Shown here in pieces: positions 43,250 to 54,598 of a stretch of 64,000 nucleotides of DNA; position 1 is the first letter of the stretch, and each line of letters opens with the position of its first letter. Both the position numbers and the translations under genes were made by a program. Source of the DNA: Sclerotiophoma versabilis (Eukaryota > Ascomycota > Dothideomycetes > Pleosporales > Didymellaceae); NCBI GenBank assembly GCA_012274445.1, contig JAAROD010000093.1, positions 1,860,001-1,924,000 of the forward strand. The letters run 5' to 3'. The notes beneath the pieces are model-generated. The model worked only from the letters and a program-made list of their open reading frames with translations, had not been told where the DNA came from and made no database searches.

Positions 43250-46200
43250 CGCAGGAGGCTGGGAGCGGGGTGGACAAGATCCGGGTAAGCATCGCAACGC
43301 ACCATCAGATCCATGGAAAGCGCTATCTCTCTTGCTCGAAGATCGTTGCTGACTGCGCCGTATGGGAAGGCGCACCCGTGCCCTGCCCAACTCGCCTGAG
43401 TCAACATTGATCACGCCTCTTCACACCTTCGCGAATGATCACGAGTCGCCACACCTACAACCTCACCCACAAGATATCAACAAGAAGAACGTTGCAGATG
43501 GAGAGAGAAGAAGAAAGAACAAGGAAGGACGAACGACGTTCAAACTCCGGAAGAATGTTCCGCGAAGCGAGCGGGGCCGGCAGGAACCTCAACCGGACTT
43601 CCAGTGATCCATCTATTTCCCTTTGGGGCTCATCACTCTCCATCAGCAGAAGGCCTTGTTCATTCTGTACTCAGCGTTAGCGAGGATGAAGAACCTGGGG
43701 AAATCAGCAAACAAGCATCGCAAAGCATCGCAAGCATCCTTCCGCAATGGTGCGCAACCTTACATACCTCAACAACATGAAGAAGATGCACACCCAGACG
43801 GATACGGGGGCTGAATGCTCGAAGAGATGGGTTTGGCAATGAAATGATGTCCCATAAGGATGCATCCAGTATCTAAAAACCTTGACCCGACCCAACAATA
43901 CCAGGGCTAGCATAAACTTCACACACGGCGAAGCCGAGGACTCCGACTCCGTCTCCTCTCTCTACAGACGGCATATGCGTTGGCACCACCACCGCCACCG
44001 CCGATATGTCCCATTGACCTTCAGGATTACCTGCGGTAGCGCTTCAGGTAAGGATAGTTGGCCCAGTTGTACAGGCAGATATCACACCGAACGGAAGCTC
44101 AGCGCTCCTTGGGAAGCGTGACCGCGAACTTGGTCATGTATGAGGTCTGTATGTCGCTCAAATTAGTGTTGCAGCGCTGATTCGCATCGATGCGGAAGAC
44201 GTCCGTTGGAATGAAAACCTTCGAACCGCGAATGCAATGGTGTCGATCTATAGTTACTGCCAGCACGCGAGCAGAGTTCTTGTGCATTTCAAACCTTGAG
44301 GGCTCACGTTCAACACCTGGTGTATGGATCCAATCTCCAGATCACAGCTCTTCTGTAAGGACCTTGCAGAGGAATTTTGTGAGAGCATGAAGCTTGATTT
44401 CCTGATCGAACAGCTGGCGTCGATGGTCTTGTTCTAGCCAGAGTTGCGGTAGCGCTCAAGGCGAGAGTCCGAACAGGACCGAGAGTCGCACTCCTTCCTC
44501 GGCTTTTAGAAAGTCGCCCAGAGCTGTGAACCTTTTTGAAGTTGCCCTCGGAGTCCGTCTTGCTATCTGTAGTGTCGGTACCCAATCTAACCCTACCAGA
44601 AAGCGATAATAGGCGAACCCCTAAAATTTTAGGTAGAACATGCTGCCCGCGCTATCAAAACGGTTGATGGCGTCTCAGAATGGACCGGAATTGTGGCCTT
44701 GATGCCAGGGAAAGACTAAATGTCCTCTAGCCCCAACACCAGCGCTTGCCGACATGCGTTCTGAGCCTGGTCCCGTAGGCAAACCATCTGCTACCTAGCC
44801 CTAGGAACTGCGCTTTTTATAAGCAATGGTGGCGCAGTAGGACATAATGAAGACCCGTCTACATGAGGACCCTGTGTTGCGACCAACCAGGCGACGCTGA
44901 GAGCAGGCTACCAAACGTACCATATGACAGGGGGCAGGCTGAATGACCGCTGCTTAGCCTGATGCTCGTCGAACATATGACTCTTCAGAAAGCTTTTGAA
45001 GTCAGCGGACATGCGCAAGGCTTCCTCGAGAAGCGGAGTACATACGTGGCAAAAGGCGCCAGAAGCGCGAAGGTATCACTCACGTACTGATTGACAGGGC
45101 GCGAAGTCCGTTGGCGCCGAGGGTGAGGTGGACTGTTGTGATGGACAAGACATGTCCCCGAAGGCGCATTTTCGAAATCGGCAGCCTTTCCTGGAGGTGC
45201 TCTTCAGGAGGGCATGCAAAGACACGAAAGATTCTGGAAGCTTTTTGCAAGCCGATATGGAAGAGTGTGGTGTTGAAGGGATGGACTTGGCGATCGAGGA
45301 GGAGCTTTATACCCAGCCCCCACCCGTGCTGGCCGCCCTTCGCGGTGCAAACAAGCTGTGACTGCGGCTTCATTTTCATTCTCAGAATGCTCAATCAGCA
45401 ATATAACACCACAGGGGTGAGCTATCAACACCAGAAAAGACAGCGGAGTATGCTGCAAGTGACACTGTTCTCATTATACCAGTCTCGTGGGAATCAATGG
45501 GTTGAGTGTTGAGCTATCATCCAGCGAGGACGAGCAGTGCTAAGAGGTCACTGTAGCGCCAGGGGCACGGACCTGAGCATCGTGAGGGAGCAGCGCGGAG
45601 GGGCAGCGGGGGTGACGTCCTGGCTTTCACGAGGTCGATGTATTAGTGAAGATAGATCAACGCTACGAAAAATCGTCACGATGCATGTGGTTGGAGGTGG
45701 ATGAAATGGTCCTTGCAATTATTATAATACCCATCTAGAGCAATTCAGAGCTGAAATGGTGGAGCACAAACACTGCAAATATAGGCAGGGCGATCCTGCC
45801 ATGAGAACGACAGGGATTCGCGCCTCAAAACCACAAGTGAGCAGTCAAGGCAAGGAGCAGTCGCTCATAGAAGCGTTTGAGGGTGAATATGGCACATCAC
45901 AACATTGTACAAGTCACTCCCTGAACTGCAGACGAAGGTACCCGCACCCCTGGCTGTCTCCTCGAACTAGGCTCATCTTTCTCCGACTTTTCGTTCTGGA
46001 GTTCGAGCACTGTAGGAGCGCCTTCATTTATTCAAAGCTCACTGCATACTGCAGGAGTGGGCAGCTTCAAAGGGAGTATCCTAGCACCCTGGAAATGCTC
46101 AACACCACACGCATGAACATCACAAACAGTGCTATTATACACAGGCTCACTGGTACTCTGATTGCAACAATGTGGGAGCATGACACCCGCGGGGAGCGCT

Positions 46201-46878
46201 CCACCAAGTCGTGCCTTTCACGATCTCCGGGCGCGGTAGTCTCGCTTCTGTAGCTTAAATCGACACCCTCCATGCCGCCTTCAAGCTCATTGCTACATCC
46301 TCCACCATCTTGAACCCATTATTACTCCACGAGACAATAATCTTGGGACGCTTTCGATGGCGAATGCCTTCAAGGACCGCTACACTGCAGACCTGCTGCC
46401 AACCTACAACGTTCACGGCCAGCCCACAGGCGTCAGGATGAGGCAGACTCATATCGAGGACGTCGAAGACAAGGAACAACCGCGCTATCACAACATGGAG
46501 TACCATGAATAGACTGAAGGGGCACTTGGTAAACGGCACGTGGAGTGGCACCGCGCCAAGCTCACACCAGAAACTGTAAGTGAGTACTGGCACATAAGGC
46601 AAGAAAGTAGAAAAAGTCCAAGCTAATATCACTAGTAGCAATCATGATTTGTGCGTCATTTTCACTCTGGGCCATTTGGGCAGCGCTGCATTGAAGAACA
46701 ATACCTCAATAGACAGCACTGGATTTGGATACCATATGGACATTGAGGAACTCCAAAGAGTCTCACTTGACGGAAAATACGTGATGTGATACAGCACGCA
46801 GGACTTTAGCACCAGTTCTATTTGTACCATCTACTCCAAGATCTGATACCCAAAACATTTGTTCGGAAGCCTTAAACT
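43250..46878. other. Gene-poor stretch of about 3.6 kb
   Basis: No gene could be supported on either strand. Frames up to 165 codons (45756-46253 plus) and 133 codons (45111-45512 plus) lack domains, signal peptides and splice-extended partners. Base composition is ordinary. The stretch borders the secreted cysteine-rich gene. Confidence 0.4.
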
Positions 46879-47230
46879 TTAGCGACAAATTGCCATGCAG
46901 TCACCCAATCCCTCTGCCTGTCCAGAGCAGCACTGACCGGGGTGATCTGAGCCACACAACGGTCCCTCGTTGGGGTTGTCGGGAGGGAGAAGGTCTCCCT
47001 CAATTATAGATCCAAGAGGAAGACAAGCCTAAAATTAGATTAGCAAATCTTGCAGAATACATCTTGATATAATCTAAAGCTGCAGCTTATAGATCTTAGC
47101 GTCTAATCCTGCAAATTATACTTACACGAGTTTCAAGACCATTGCGTTTCAACTCCACGCCCTTGGTCACGAAAGGCTTTGCCATTGAAAGTCCGGCAAA
47201 TAGGGCAACAATAAGAGTAGTAAGCTGCAT
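46879..47230 (-). CDS. Small secreted cysteine-rich protein (candidate effector)
   Basis: Two exons, 47230-47126 and 47028-46879, joined by a canonical phase-0 intron (gtaagt...tttag, 97 bases, very AT-rich), give 84 residues. Signal peptide MQLTTLIVALFAGLSMA. A short pro-segment ends with Lys-Arg at 28-29, a Kex2-type cleavage site. The mature part is ~55 residues with six cysteines at 37, 60, 68, 69, 79 and 83. The order C-C-CC-C-C resembles a cystine-knot arrangement, though the first loop (22 residues) is long. A TATA box sits upstream. No homologue is recognised. Size, cysteine content, secretion and the RIP-like surroundings are typical of fungal effectors; an antimicrobial or developmental secreted protein is the alternative. 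Host effect is not shown. Confidence 0.75.
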
Positions 47231-47320
47231 AATGTATCTAGGATAGAGGTTGGGTCTAACAAGTATGAAGGAGTTGATGTATAATATTGTAGTGAATTAG
47301 AACAGTGTGCTATCTCTCTC

Positions 47321-47326
47321 TTTATA
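47321..47326 (-). promoter_or_regulatory. TATA box of the secreted cysteine-rich gene
   Basis: TATAAA on the minus strand, about 90 bases upstream of the ATG at 47230, leaving a leader of roughly 60 bases. Confidence 0.5.
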
Positions 47327-47750
47327 CTAAAACAAATATCTAATTATCTTCTAATCCTTAGTCTAGGTAAGATATAACAGCTTATAGAAAGATGTAGTAG
47401 CTTATAGTAAGCTTAGTAAGTGCTTACTACTTAGTAAGTAGCAGCTCCTACCTCTAATACTAAGTATAGGCTTACGCTTCTAATTGTAAACTTATAACCC
47501 TTCTACAGTACAGTTAGGTGATAAAAGTCTGTGTTAAAGTTATACTTCAATAAAAGCTCGTAAGCACTATTCTATTAGTTCTTAGGGATAAGCACTGGTA
47601 CAGGAGGATCTGTAAGGGGGTTAGGTTATTAAATGGTGAAACACTGTAATAATAGAGGGTAACGATGAGTATTACAGAGTAGACTGTCTAGCTTAGAAGT
47701 TAGGTTGAGATTCCAAAGGTACATTTAATTAATAAGGTTAAACACAATGC
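47327..47750. repeat. AT-rich, TpA-rich island, probable RIP
   Basis: Dense in TA dinucleotides and stop codons in all frames, with repeated words such as AGCTTATAG and TTAGTAAG. Directly upstream of the cysteine-rich gene. The parental repeat is not identifiable. Confidence 0.55.
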
Positions 47751-48107
47751 TGTAAGGGCAGTGTTCCTACTTGCTATATACTTGAATGAATGTGCTAGCT
47801 CACCAAGCTCAACGTGAGCTGCGTGAGCTCATCGCGTGCGATCCACCAGGCTCACCTGTCAGGCCATATACCTAAAGGCGACGTATAGGGTCAGAGGTTC
47901 CGACTGTGGCTGGAGCCCAGCCGTAGAGCGGCCGAGGCGACAGTATATAAACTCATAGGCGCTGAATCACTGGCTCGCTAGCAATTAGTGTACCTGTTAA
48001 TCCTTGGAATACAAGCCATACCCTCTTATGCTACTTTCCCTTGTGGTTGTGTAGCCCAAGCCTGATATCACCCGCCAAGGAGTGGTCTCGTCACGTGACC
48101 TGCAACA
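47751..48107 (+). mobile_element. Probable LTR of a retrotransposon
   Basis: Starts TGTAAGGGCAG and ends CCTGCAACA, giving the TG...CA termini of an LTR over 357 bases. It contains a TATATAA promoter-like box (47944-47950) about 160 bases before the 3' end. It is followed at once by TGGTGCTGTAACTGTGCAG, in the position of a tRNA primer-binding site. The flanks on both sides are AT-rich and without frames. No second LTR or coding domain was found within the window. Confidence 0.35.
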
Positions 48108-49271
48108 ATGGTGCTGTAACTGTGCAGCACAGGTGGGTACTCCTGTAATTACAGCATCTGCGTTAACGTTGCGAAGGTCAAACGTAAGCGTCTAGTTAGC
48201 TGGATATGACGAGATCGTAACAGTCTGTTCACGCGGGCGCACGAGCTACCCCTCTAATATCTCAACCTTAACTTTAAAGTATTATGACTCTACTTAATAT
48301 AGGCTAATTTAGACAATATAAGTATTGAATTAACTATAATACACCTCCACGTCTGTACTGCGAAGCCACCCCCTAGTTTTCGTCCGCACATTGACTGACC
48401 TTGTCTTTGTAAACCATTTTTCGAGCTCCTCACATGCACCTTCACAACCACAATGGAGCCATCACTGCTTCTGCTCAAAATGCTTAATTCTTCACGAGCG
48501 CATCTGAATACTTCGAACTGTGAGAAATTGTCACCCTGCTGCAACATCTTACACACGAATTCCCTTGTGTACATCAACTACAACTAATTCTGCAGCCGAA
48601 GGAACTGAAATTCTCCCCTCAGCCCGGGTACCCATGCAAAGCTACGCCGCTCCCACCAGTCACCCACCAAAGAGGAAACTCTGGCCATCATTGCTACCGC
48701 CGGTCATAAATTAAAAAAAAGCAACAACAAGTCCCGCTGTCGCAGCGTCTGCCAGGGCTTCGTCCATTACCAGACCGTCGAGTTCACACACCCGCTGCTG
48801 TGCCATAAGATATATCAATCGGTATCTTGTAAGGCCAATTCCAAAGTCCCCCGGCGTATTAAGAGCAATTCTTGACCAGCATCCATCTGATGAACGAGAT
48901 CTGATTAGCAGCGACTCCGCCCTCTGGAGTCAGTCGGGCTGAGGCACCATGGTGTGTTGCTGATGCCAATGCTTACTGATCGTGTGCAGGAGGCTTCATC
49001 ATCGTTGCCACGGTCCTCATTAAACTGATGATTTAGCGCTTAATAGATCGACAACCTTCAATCCAGGAAAAGATTATGCAAAGAAGGCATGAAGGCAGTG
49101 GATCATCTATAGTGTGATACATCATGGATAGTTGGTAAATCCGCTGAGCACGTTACAGCCAGCAAATACGGTGAAAATGATTCGGTCAAAAGGACTATAT
49201 CAGCCGAATCCACCCGATAGCACTGCCTCTCACAATATAACACTTTTTTGTGCAGCTTGTCACTGTCAACC
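48108..49271. other. AT-rich remnant then intergenic DNA
   Basis: 48,250-48,345 is another AT-rich patch that may be the decayed inside of the retroelement. 48,346-49,271 has ordinary composition and no supported gene. Confidence 0.4.
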
Positions 49272-50575
49272 ATGTCACTTAACTACACTGACGGACCTGA
49301 CAACCCATTGCCCCGGCAAAATCCGCAGAACGGCCCTCAAGAACAAGTGCGCTGGGAAGACCTCGAACCGTACGTCGGCAGCAGCGATGATGGACACAGC
49401 CGTCAAGACTACCATCAACACACTCTGAACGAGCGTGAACCTCGCTGGGAGAGCTTTCAACGCGAGTCTCAGTCTGTAGTAACTGATTCAAGCGTTCAAA
49501 CTTATAACGAAGACGATGTGCGATGGTGGCATACCATCCTAGGCGAGCGAGATCGCGATCGCTGGAATGGGACCCAAGTCCTGATCTTCACGAATGGTAT
49601 GGTGGTAGTGTGCTTTAAAAGTGCGATCATAATCTGGGTCTTGATTTACTAGCCAGTTGTAAGGAAAGCAGTGAACAGACACTGTGAGACTACTTTCTTG
49701 ATATTGAGTATGCAGTCATCGTGGGCGGATCATGTCAAAATGAGAAGAGTATGCTTGAGAAGTCTTCCATCTCGGAAATAATTGCTATCACAATCAACAC
49801 ATCCCACCCATTCGCAACCATGCTCCCCTTAGATCTTTGTATACTATCCTTCCCTGCTGCACGGGAGGTCAACCAGACCGTCATCAACCGTACGGGAGAC
49901 ACCATGCTCACACTCAATAACCTACACAGCAACGGCGCGAAAGTCGATTGTGCGTTTGTCTTCCAAGTTTCATCCGAGATCCTGCGCCCTGGATCTGTGT
50001 ATTTCCAATACCAGTTCCGACACTCCCGAGCCGAGAACACTCAAAAAGATGGTATGTACCGCTTCACTTGCATCGACTTCGATGCTGAAGCCCTGTATAT
50101 CCTTCTTTCAGCGATATACCAGAAGTTCCCCTCTCGCGTGGAAGATGGCCACTGCCTTGGAGAGTTTGGTCCACCAAACACCGTGTCTCTCCACACGCTC
50201 GTCGACATCATTGCGGTTACATCGTACTTACAGATGCTCTCAGCTGCGGACTTGCTTGCTGGTTCTTCTTCGCCTTGGTTTGATCAGTTCCGTCGCAGCT
50301 CAGAATGGAATCTGCCGAACGAATGTGGGGAAGGGAAGAGATTGTGATGTGGTGGTGCTTGGCGCGAAACTTTGAACCGCGTGTCTGATGGAGTTAGCCT
50401 CCAGGATGTAGCGAAGCGGGTGATCTTCAGATGTACGCGGGATTCGATTGGGGACTTTGGATGGCTAATTCGTCGCGATGACTTGGATGATCTGAATGCT
50501 CGGCGGGTGTGGTTCGGCGAATATCAGTGGGATTTAGGGAATCGATCAATGTACCTATGCGGAATAGTAAATTAG
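49272..50575 (+). pseudogene. BTB/POZ-like gene with broken frame
   Basis: An acidic N-terminal exon starts at the ATG at 49272 (MSLNYTDGPDNPLPRQ...) and runs to about 49,594. After a poorly resolved intron, a frame open from 49,688 reads like a fungal BTB domain: RTGDTMLTL, FVFQVSSEILRPGSVYFQ, FDAEALYILLSAIYQ and LVDIIAVTSYLQM. The 3' part then changes frame twice. The main frame stops at 50345-50347. The expected conserved block EEIVMWWCLARNFE is in the +1 shifted frame (50,335-50,378). The end, LQDVAKRVIFRCTRDSIGDF, is back in the main frame (50,400-50,460). Two single-base indels explain this. It may be a recent pseudogene, or the base sequence may contain errors. Confidence 0.45.
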
Positions 50576-50821
50576 GAGTTCATCGAGATGCACGGTAAGA
50601 AGAAGCAAGTAAAACTTGTGAGGCAGGTGTGTTAAGACGAAGAGTCAACAACGGAATCAAAGCATCCGCTGGAAATAATCGATTGTTGTCAAACACCCAG
50701 AAGCAACGCCTCGCTGTCGTGTCGTAAAACTTTACCCTCGTCGTAATCGTACGAATAGAAATCCAATCCCACATCTTCCAAGCACATGAAGCCAGTGCAA
50801 GTATTCATGTCACGTTACTGC

Positions 50822-51291
50822 TTACACGGTATGATCGTGACCTAAAGCCTGTCAGCCTCACTCAACAATACTAAGGAGTACTTACGTCCAAGGGCCCTGC
50901 CCTTCTTGCCGAGTGCTTTCGCCTCGCTTTGCTTGATCTTAGCTAATCTTGCCTCTTCGGAAGCTTCCCTCTCTAATCTCCTGACGTGTTCCCTCGCCTC
51001 CCTCACTGCATTCTTCGCCCTGAAGAGCGCAGCATCAGCTTCGCGTTCAGCAGCCTCGGCTTGCCTCAACGACTGCGTGGCTGCGTGGATAGACGGATCG
51101 CCAGATCCGCGGTGTAGAACAGAGGAGTGTCGTTTTGTGCTAGAGGTCGATGTGGAGTGTGAGTGGTGTGTGGATGAGCGGTGGATGTCTGAGCTCGAGG
51201 AGCGGCGGCGGGAGAAGAGACCTGTCCTCCTAGTCGGGGAGGCAACAGGGGCCGGGGGTGGAGAAAGTTCGCGGCGACCGAAAAGAGGCAT
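50822..51291 (-). CDS. Small conserved coiled-coil protein
   Basis: Exons 51291-50886 and 50841-50822 give 141 residues. The ATG at 51291 opens MPLFGRRELSPPPAPV, followed by an Arg/Ser/His-rich segment (GLFSRRRSSSSD). Residues ~75-135 are one long Ala/Glu/Arg helix, likely a coiled coil (EREADAALFRAKNAVREARE, then HVRRLEREASEEARLAKIKQ). The last exon is only 20 bases and ends the protein GRHDHTV. I chose acceptor ctttag rather than the upstream ctgacag because it gives the ...LGRHDH ending I recall from related Pezizomycotina proteins. Function unknown. The frame extends upstream to 51840, but that part shows no protein-like pattern. Confidence 0.75.
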
Positions 51292-52791
51292 GCCTTCTTT
51301 TGTCTGATAATGTCTTGGTAGTGGTGACTGGAGTAGATGCTCGATCAAGCTTGCCGGATCGGGAAATAAAAACTTGACAAGGATGTAGAGTAGACGTGGG
51401 GATTTAAAAAGTGGACTGAATTGGAGTACAATCGGAAGAGACGGCAACCAAGCTCTTATACTTGAAGCCATGCGTATACGACGTCGGTGTGGTCGTTCAC
51501 AAGGCATGCCTGAGAACGCAGGATCAAGGAACGTAAGTGACGTCAGAAATGACGATCTCAACCCTTTCCAACACAACACCGCGATAGTGAGATCATCATG
51601 TTCCAGCCGCAGGTATACAGCTGCGTTGCGCCTTAACCCCGAATATACTGAAGTTTGATACTCGAAAAAGGGTTGATGTGAAGTTGATGGACTAAGGCGA
51701 GCTAGAGAGCATTTTGGTGGGTCTTCGACTACAGCGGACCCTGGGCGTTCCAGCTTTTGAAGAAGAAGAGCTAGTAAGCTTGTCCTAGGCTTTAAGCGCG
51801 CCGTCACATCCGAGCTGGTAAGTATTAGACGCGGCGACACTATCGGGTTCTACGCTGGTGCTGGAAACTGATCCTAGTGGACGAATTGCGACGATTCACA
51901 GCTAATACTCCAGAACAGTCATAGTTTGTGACGCCCTTGCCAAAGTCCACTTAGACCTTGCCGCAGATCTTCTTCTCTTCCTCTGACGCATATTCAACGA
52001 AGCAAACTTCACACTTACCGCGTAGCACATATACATAGCACCTGATTATCTGGGCAATAGAGAATGGTGGAAACCTCAGCAACGCCTCTTCGTTAAGCCA
52101 TTCGAGCTCTGAATTACAGCGCTCGCAAGATTCGTTGACACGAAACTGAAGAACGACACAATCGCTGGAGATTGTCGAAAACGCATAGTGCAGGTACGAG
52201 ATCTCCAGGACTCGTGTTCAACTGCAGGTGAGAACGAACCAAAGGGTTATCGATATCTGAGCGGAAATCGGGAGCGAGGATCCTGTCGCCCAAAGCGTAG
52301 TTTGAGTGTGGGGTCATGTCTCGATTTCGACATCTTATTTAAGCGGCAGGAAGGTGGATTGGTGAGGGCGTAGAAACTCAGGCGGTATTCTGCGAAGATC
52401 TGACATCTCCACGAAGGCTTCGAATGTGGGCACAAGTAAAGGCGGAGGGTCGAGTACAGTGAGTCAGACAAACTTGGCCGTTAGATCCCTGGGCAAGAGA
52501 GGCAAGCAATTGTCCATAATGCACTTTGATGGGTTTGATAAATGCGCCAGTCGAAGAGCAATAATCGGTGGACAGTGAGGGAACAGAGAAGGAGCATTTC
52601 ACGTCTCCAGCCTAGACAAGCCCATCCCGCCTGCATGCTCATGTGTACAAAACCAGGCCCGCAGTGCCTGATTGATTATGTATATATCCTTCTGTATGTA
52701 TACAATACTCTTATAATTTTTACCTCTGCCCAATAAAGCAGATTCGTGACACCAGACACCGCCCATGCAACCCTTTTGTATAATGCATCGC
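51292..52791. other. Intergenic region, nothing supported
   Basis: About 1.5 kb between the coiled-coil gene and the transporter. No domain, repeat or signal peptide seen. Confidence 0.4.
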
Positions 52792-54598
52792 TCAGCTGCA
52801 CTGAACAGGCTCGCCCGTCCCCATCGCCAACTTAGCCGTTGTCTTGATCATGCTTATAACCAGCACCGTGCATCCAAACGCCACAACGCCCATCGCCATG
52901 TATGTCTGCGCAGTCCTCTTCTTCGTCAACTTGATGAAACATAATGGCGGCAAGATAAAGGCGAGCGCACACGCGCTCGTAGCACCGAAAAGCTCGAAAA
53001 CAACGCCAAGATCGCAAGTCATGAGAGAGAGCGTGAGTGCAGATATGACAAGCGAGGTAGTGAAGATGATATGGCGGTTAGGGTGATAGGGTTCGTCTGG
53101 AAACCAGTACTCATTCATAACTTCTCTGCAGACGAAGGCTTCGAGGGGGAGAGTGGTGAGCATGTTCAGGCCGAAGAATAGGCGGGCAATGTTGACCATT
53201 AGGTTGTCTTGGGGAAAGTTGTTCAGTACGTTGCCGAGCGTCTTGTCGCCGAAGGTCAGGTACCCAGATAATGCCATGACCAGGCATGCAACAAGCGAGA
53301 TGCCAGTGCTGTAGTGTGTGACACGGGAGAAGCGGTCAATTGTGGGTTTGCGTAAAGAGCCGTAAATCAGGAGCGAGTTGTGGTGGCAGACGAAAGCGAA
53401 GGAGATGACGCCGATGGCTTCGAAAATGCCGTCGTTGATGATAAGAGAGCCGCGCAACTGGCCTTTGGATTCGGCAGGGACGCGGAAAGACTGGGTAACA
53501 ACGGTTATGATGATGACGATCATGCTGACGAGGGCGAAACCGCTGGCTTTGGCAAGCTGTGGTATGTTAGCTGGTGTGCTGCATTGGGCTAGTGGGAGGT
53601 TTTGCCTTTGCGATGTCGCGGTAGAGAGACAGTGGGTATGAAATGCCCAAAATCAGCAGGATCATGACAGCTCGTCTATTGGTGAGCAGCCAAAGGAACG
53701 GCATGTCTTCTAGAGAAGGAAATAAGTGGTCCATGACTTGGGGTATGGTATCTCCAACGATAACGCAGAACGCCATCATGCCGCCGAAGGCACTACAGAA
53801 GGTCAGTAGTGCGGACCGTATGTCTTTGATGTCCAACATACAAGAGCCATTGCGCTACCGATATAGCTATCAGTCCTGACGTTCCAAAACAATGTTGCAC
53901 TGTCGCCTGGAAGGAGTCGGTCCCACTGAGCTTCGAGTTGATGACAATTAGGCAAATGGTCCAGTCGACGACAACTGTGAGGCCAATGAGCAGGACGGTG
54001 CCTGCGAGGAGACCAGCGTTCCTGAAGGCGTAGGGTTGTCCAATGATGCCGGCGCCACTGCTCGTGTCAGCCTTTGTCCCCTTAGCCTTTCCTGCATAGT
54101 ATCTCACATGATACTGTTTGCCATGTTCATAAACGAATTGCGCATGCCACTCCTTGGTTTCGCGCTCTCGAGATAGTCCTCAGGATCGAAGTCAGAGGCG
54201 ACCGTGACACTTGGCGCCTCGATGCCTGTGAGAAGAGGCAGTCTCTGCACTCGCTCCCGCCCATCCTCTCCATGGCCCTCCATATAATCCTCGCCTTCGA
54301 GCTCTATCCATTCTCCACCTTGTGCGTCGCCGTTCATGCTCCTGCGCACTGGATCCTCCTCGAAACGGACACGGTTGGGCGTCCGTGGCGTGCCATCTGC
54401 TCGAGGGTGCGCAAAGGATGACTGGCGCTTGAAGCCATTGCCGTTCGGTCGTCCGCCAGGGTATGCAGGGGATGTGGAGGTCGCTCGTGAGGATGTGGGA
54501 GAAGGCGACAGGTGTCTGGACCCTACCTGAGGGCCCAAGGCAAGGTCATCCTCGCTGTCTGAATTGTGCTCGTGCAAGAGCTGTCGGGATTCGCTCAT
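52792..54598 (-). CDS. Vacuolar-type amino-acid transporter (AAAP/SLC38-like), four exons
   Basis: Exons 54598-54108, 54057-53842, 53792-53606 and 53556-52792 give 552 residues. Residues ~1-155 are hydrophilic and acidic (cytosolic). Eleven or so membrane segments then start with the family signature SIIGAGIIGQPYAFRNAG, split by intron 1. FAFGGMMAFCVIVGDTIPQV is the next landmark, created by intron 2. LYRDIAKLAKASGFALVSM spans intron 3, which starts with GC instead of GT. SFAFVCHHNSLLIYGSL is the sixth-helix motif. The family exports or imports neutral amino acids across the vacuolar membrane by proton coupling (yeast Avt proteins). Substrate not predictable. Confidence 0.9.

Noticed and set aside
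45756..46253. 165-codon plus-strand frame
   Set aside because: Residue composition looks random and no intron joins extend it.
47881..47950. GGTTCCGACT-containing stretch as a possible tRNA
   Set aside because: No A box or acceptor stem at the right distance; it is better explained as part of the LTR-like sequence.
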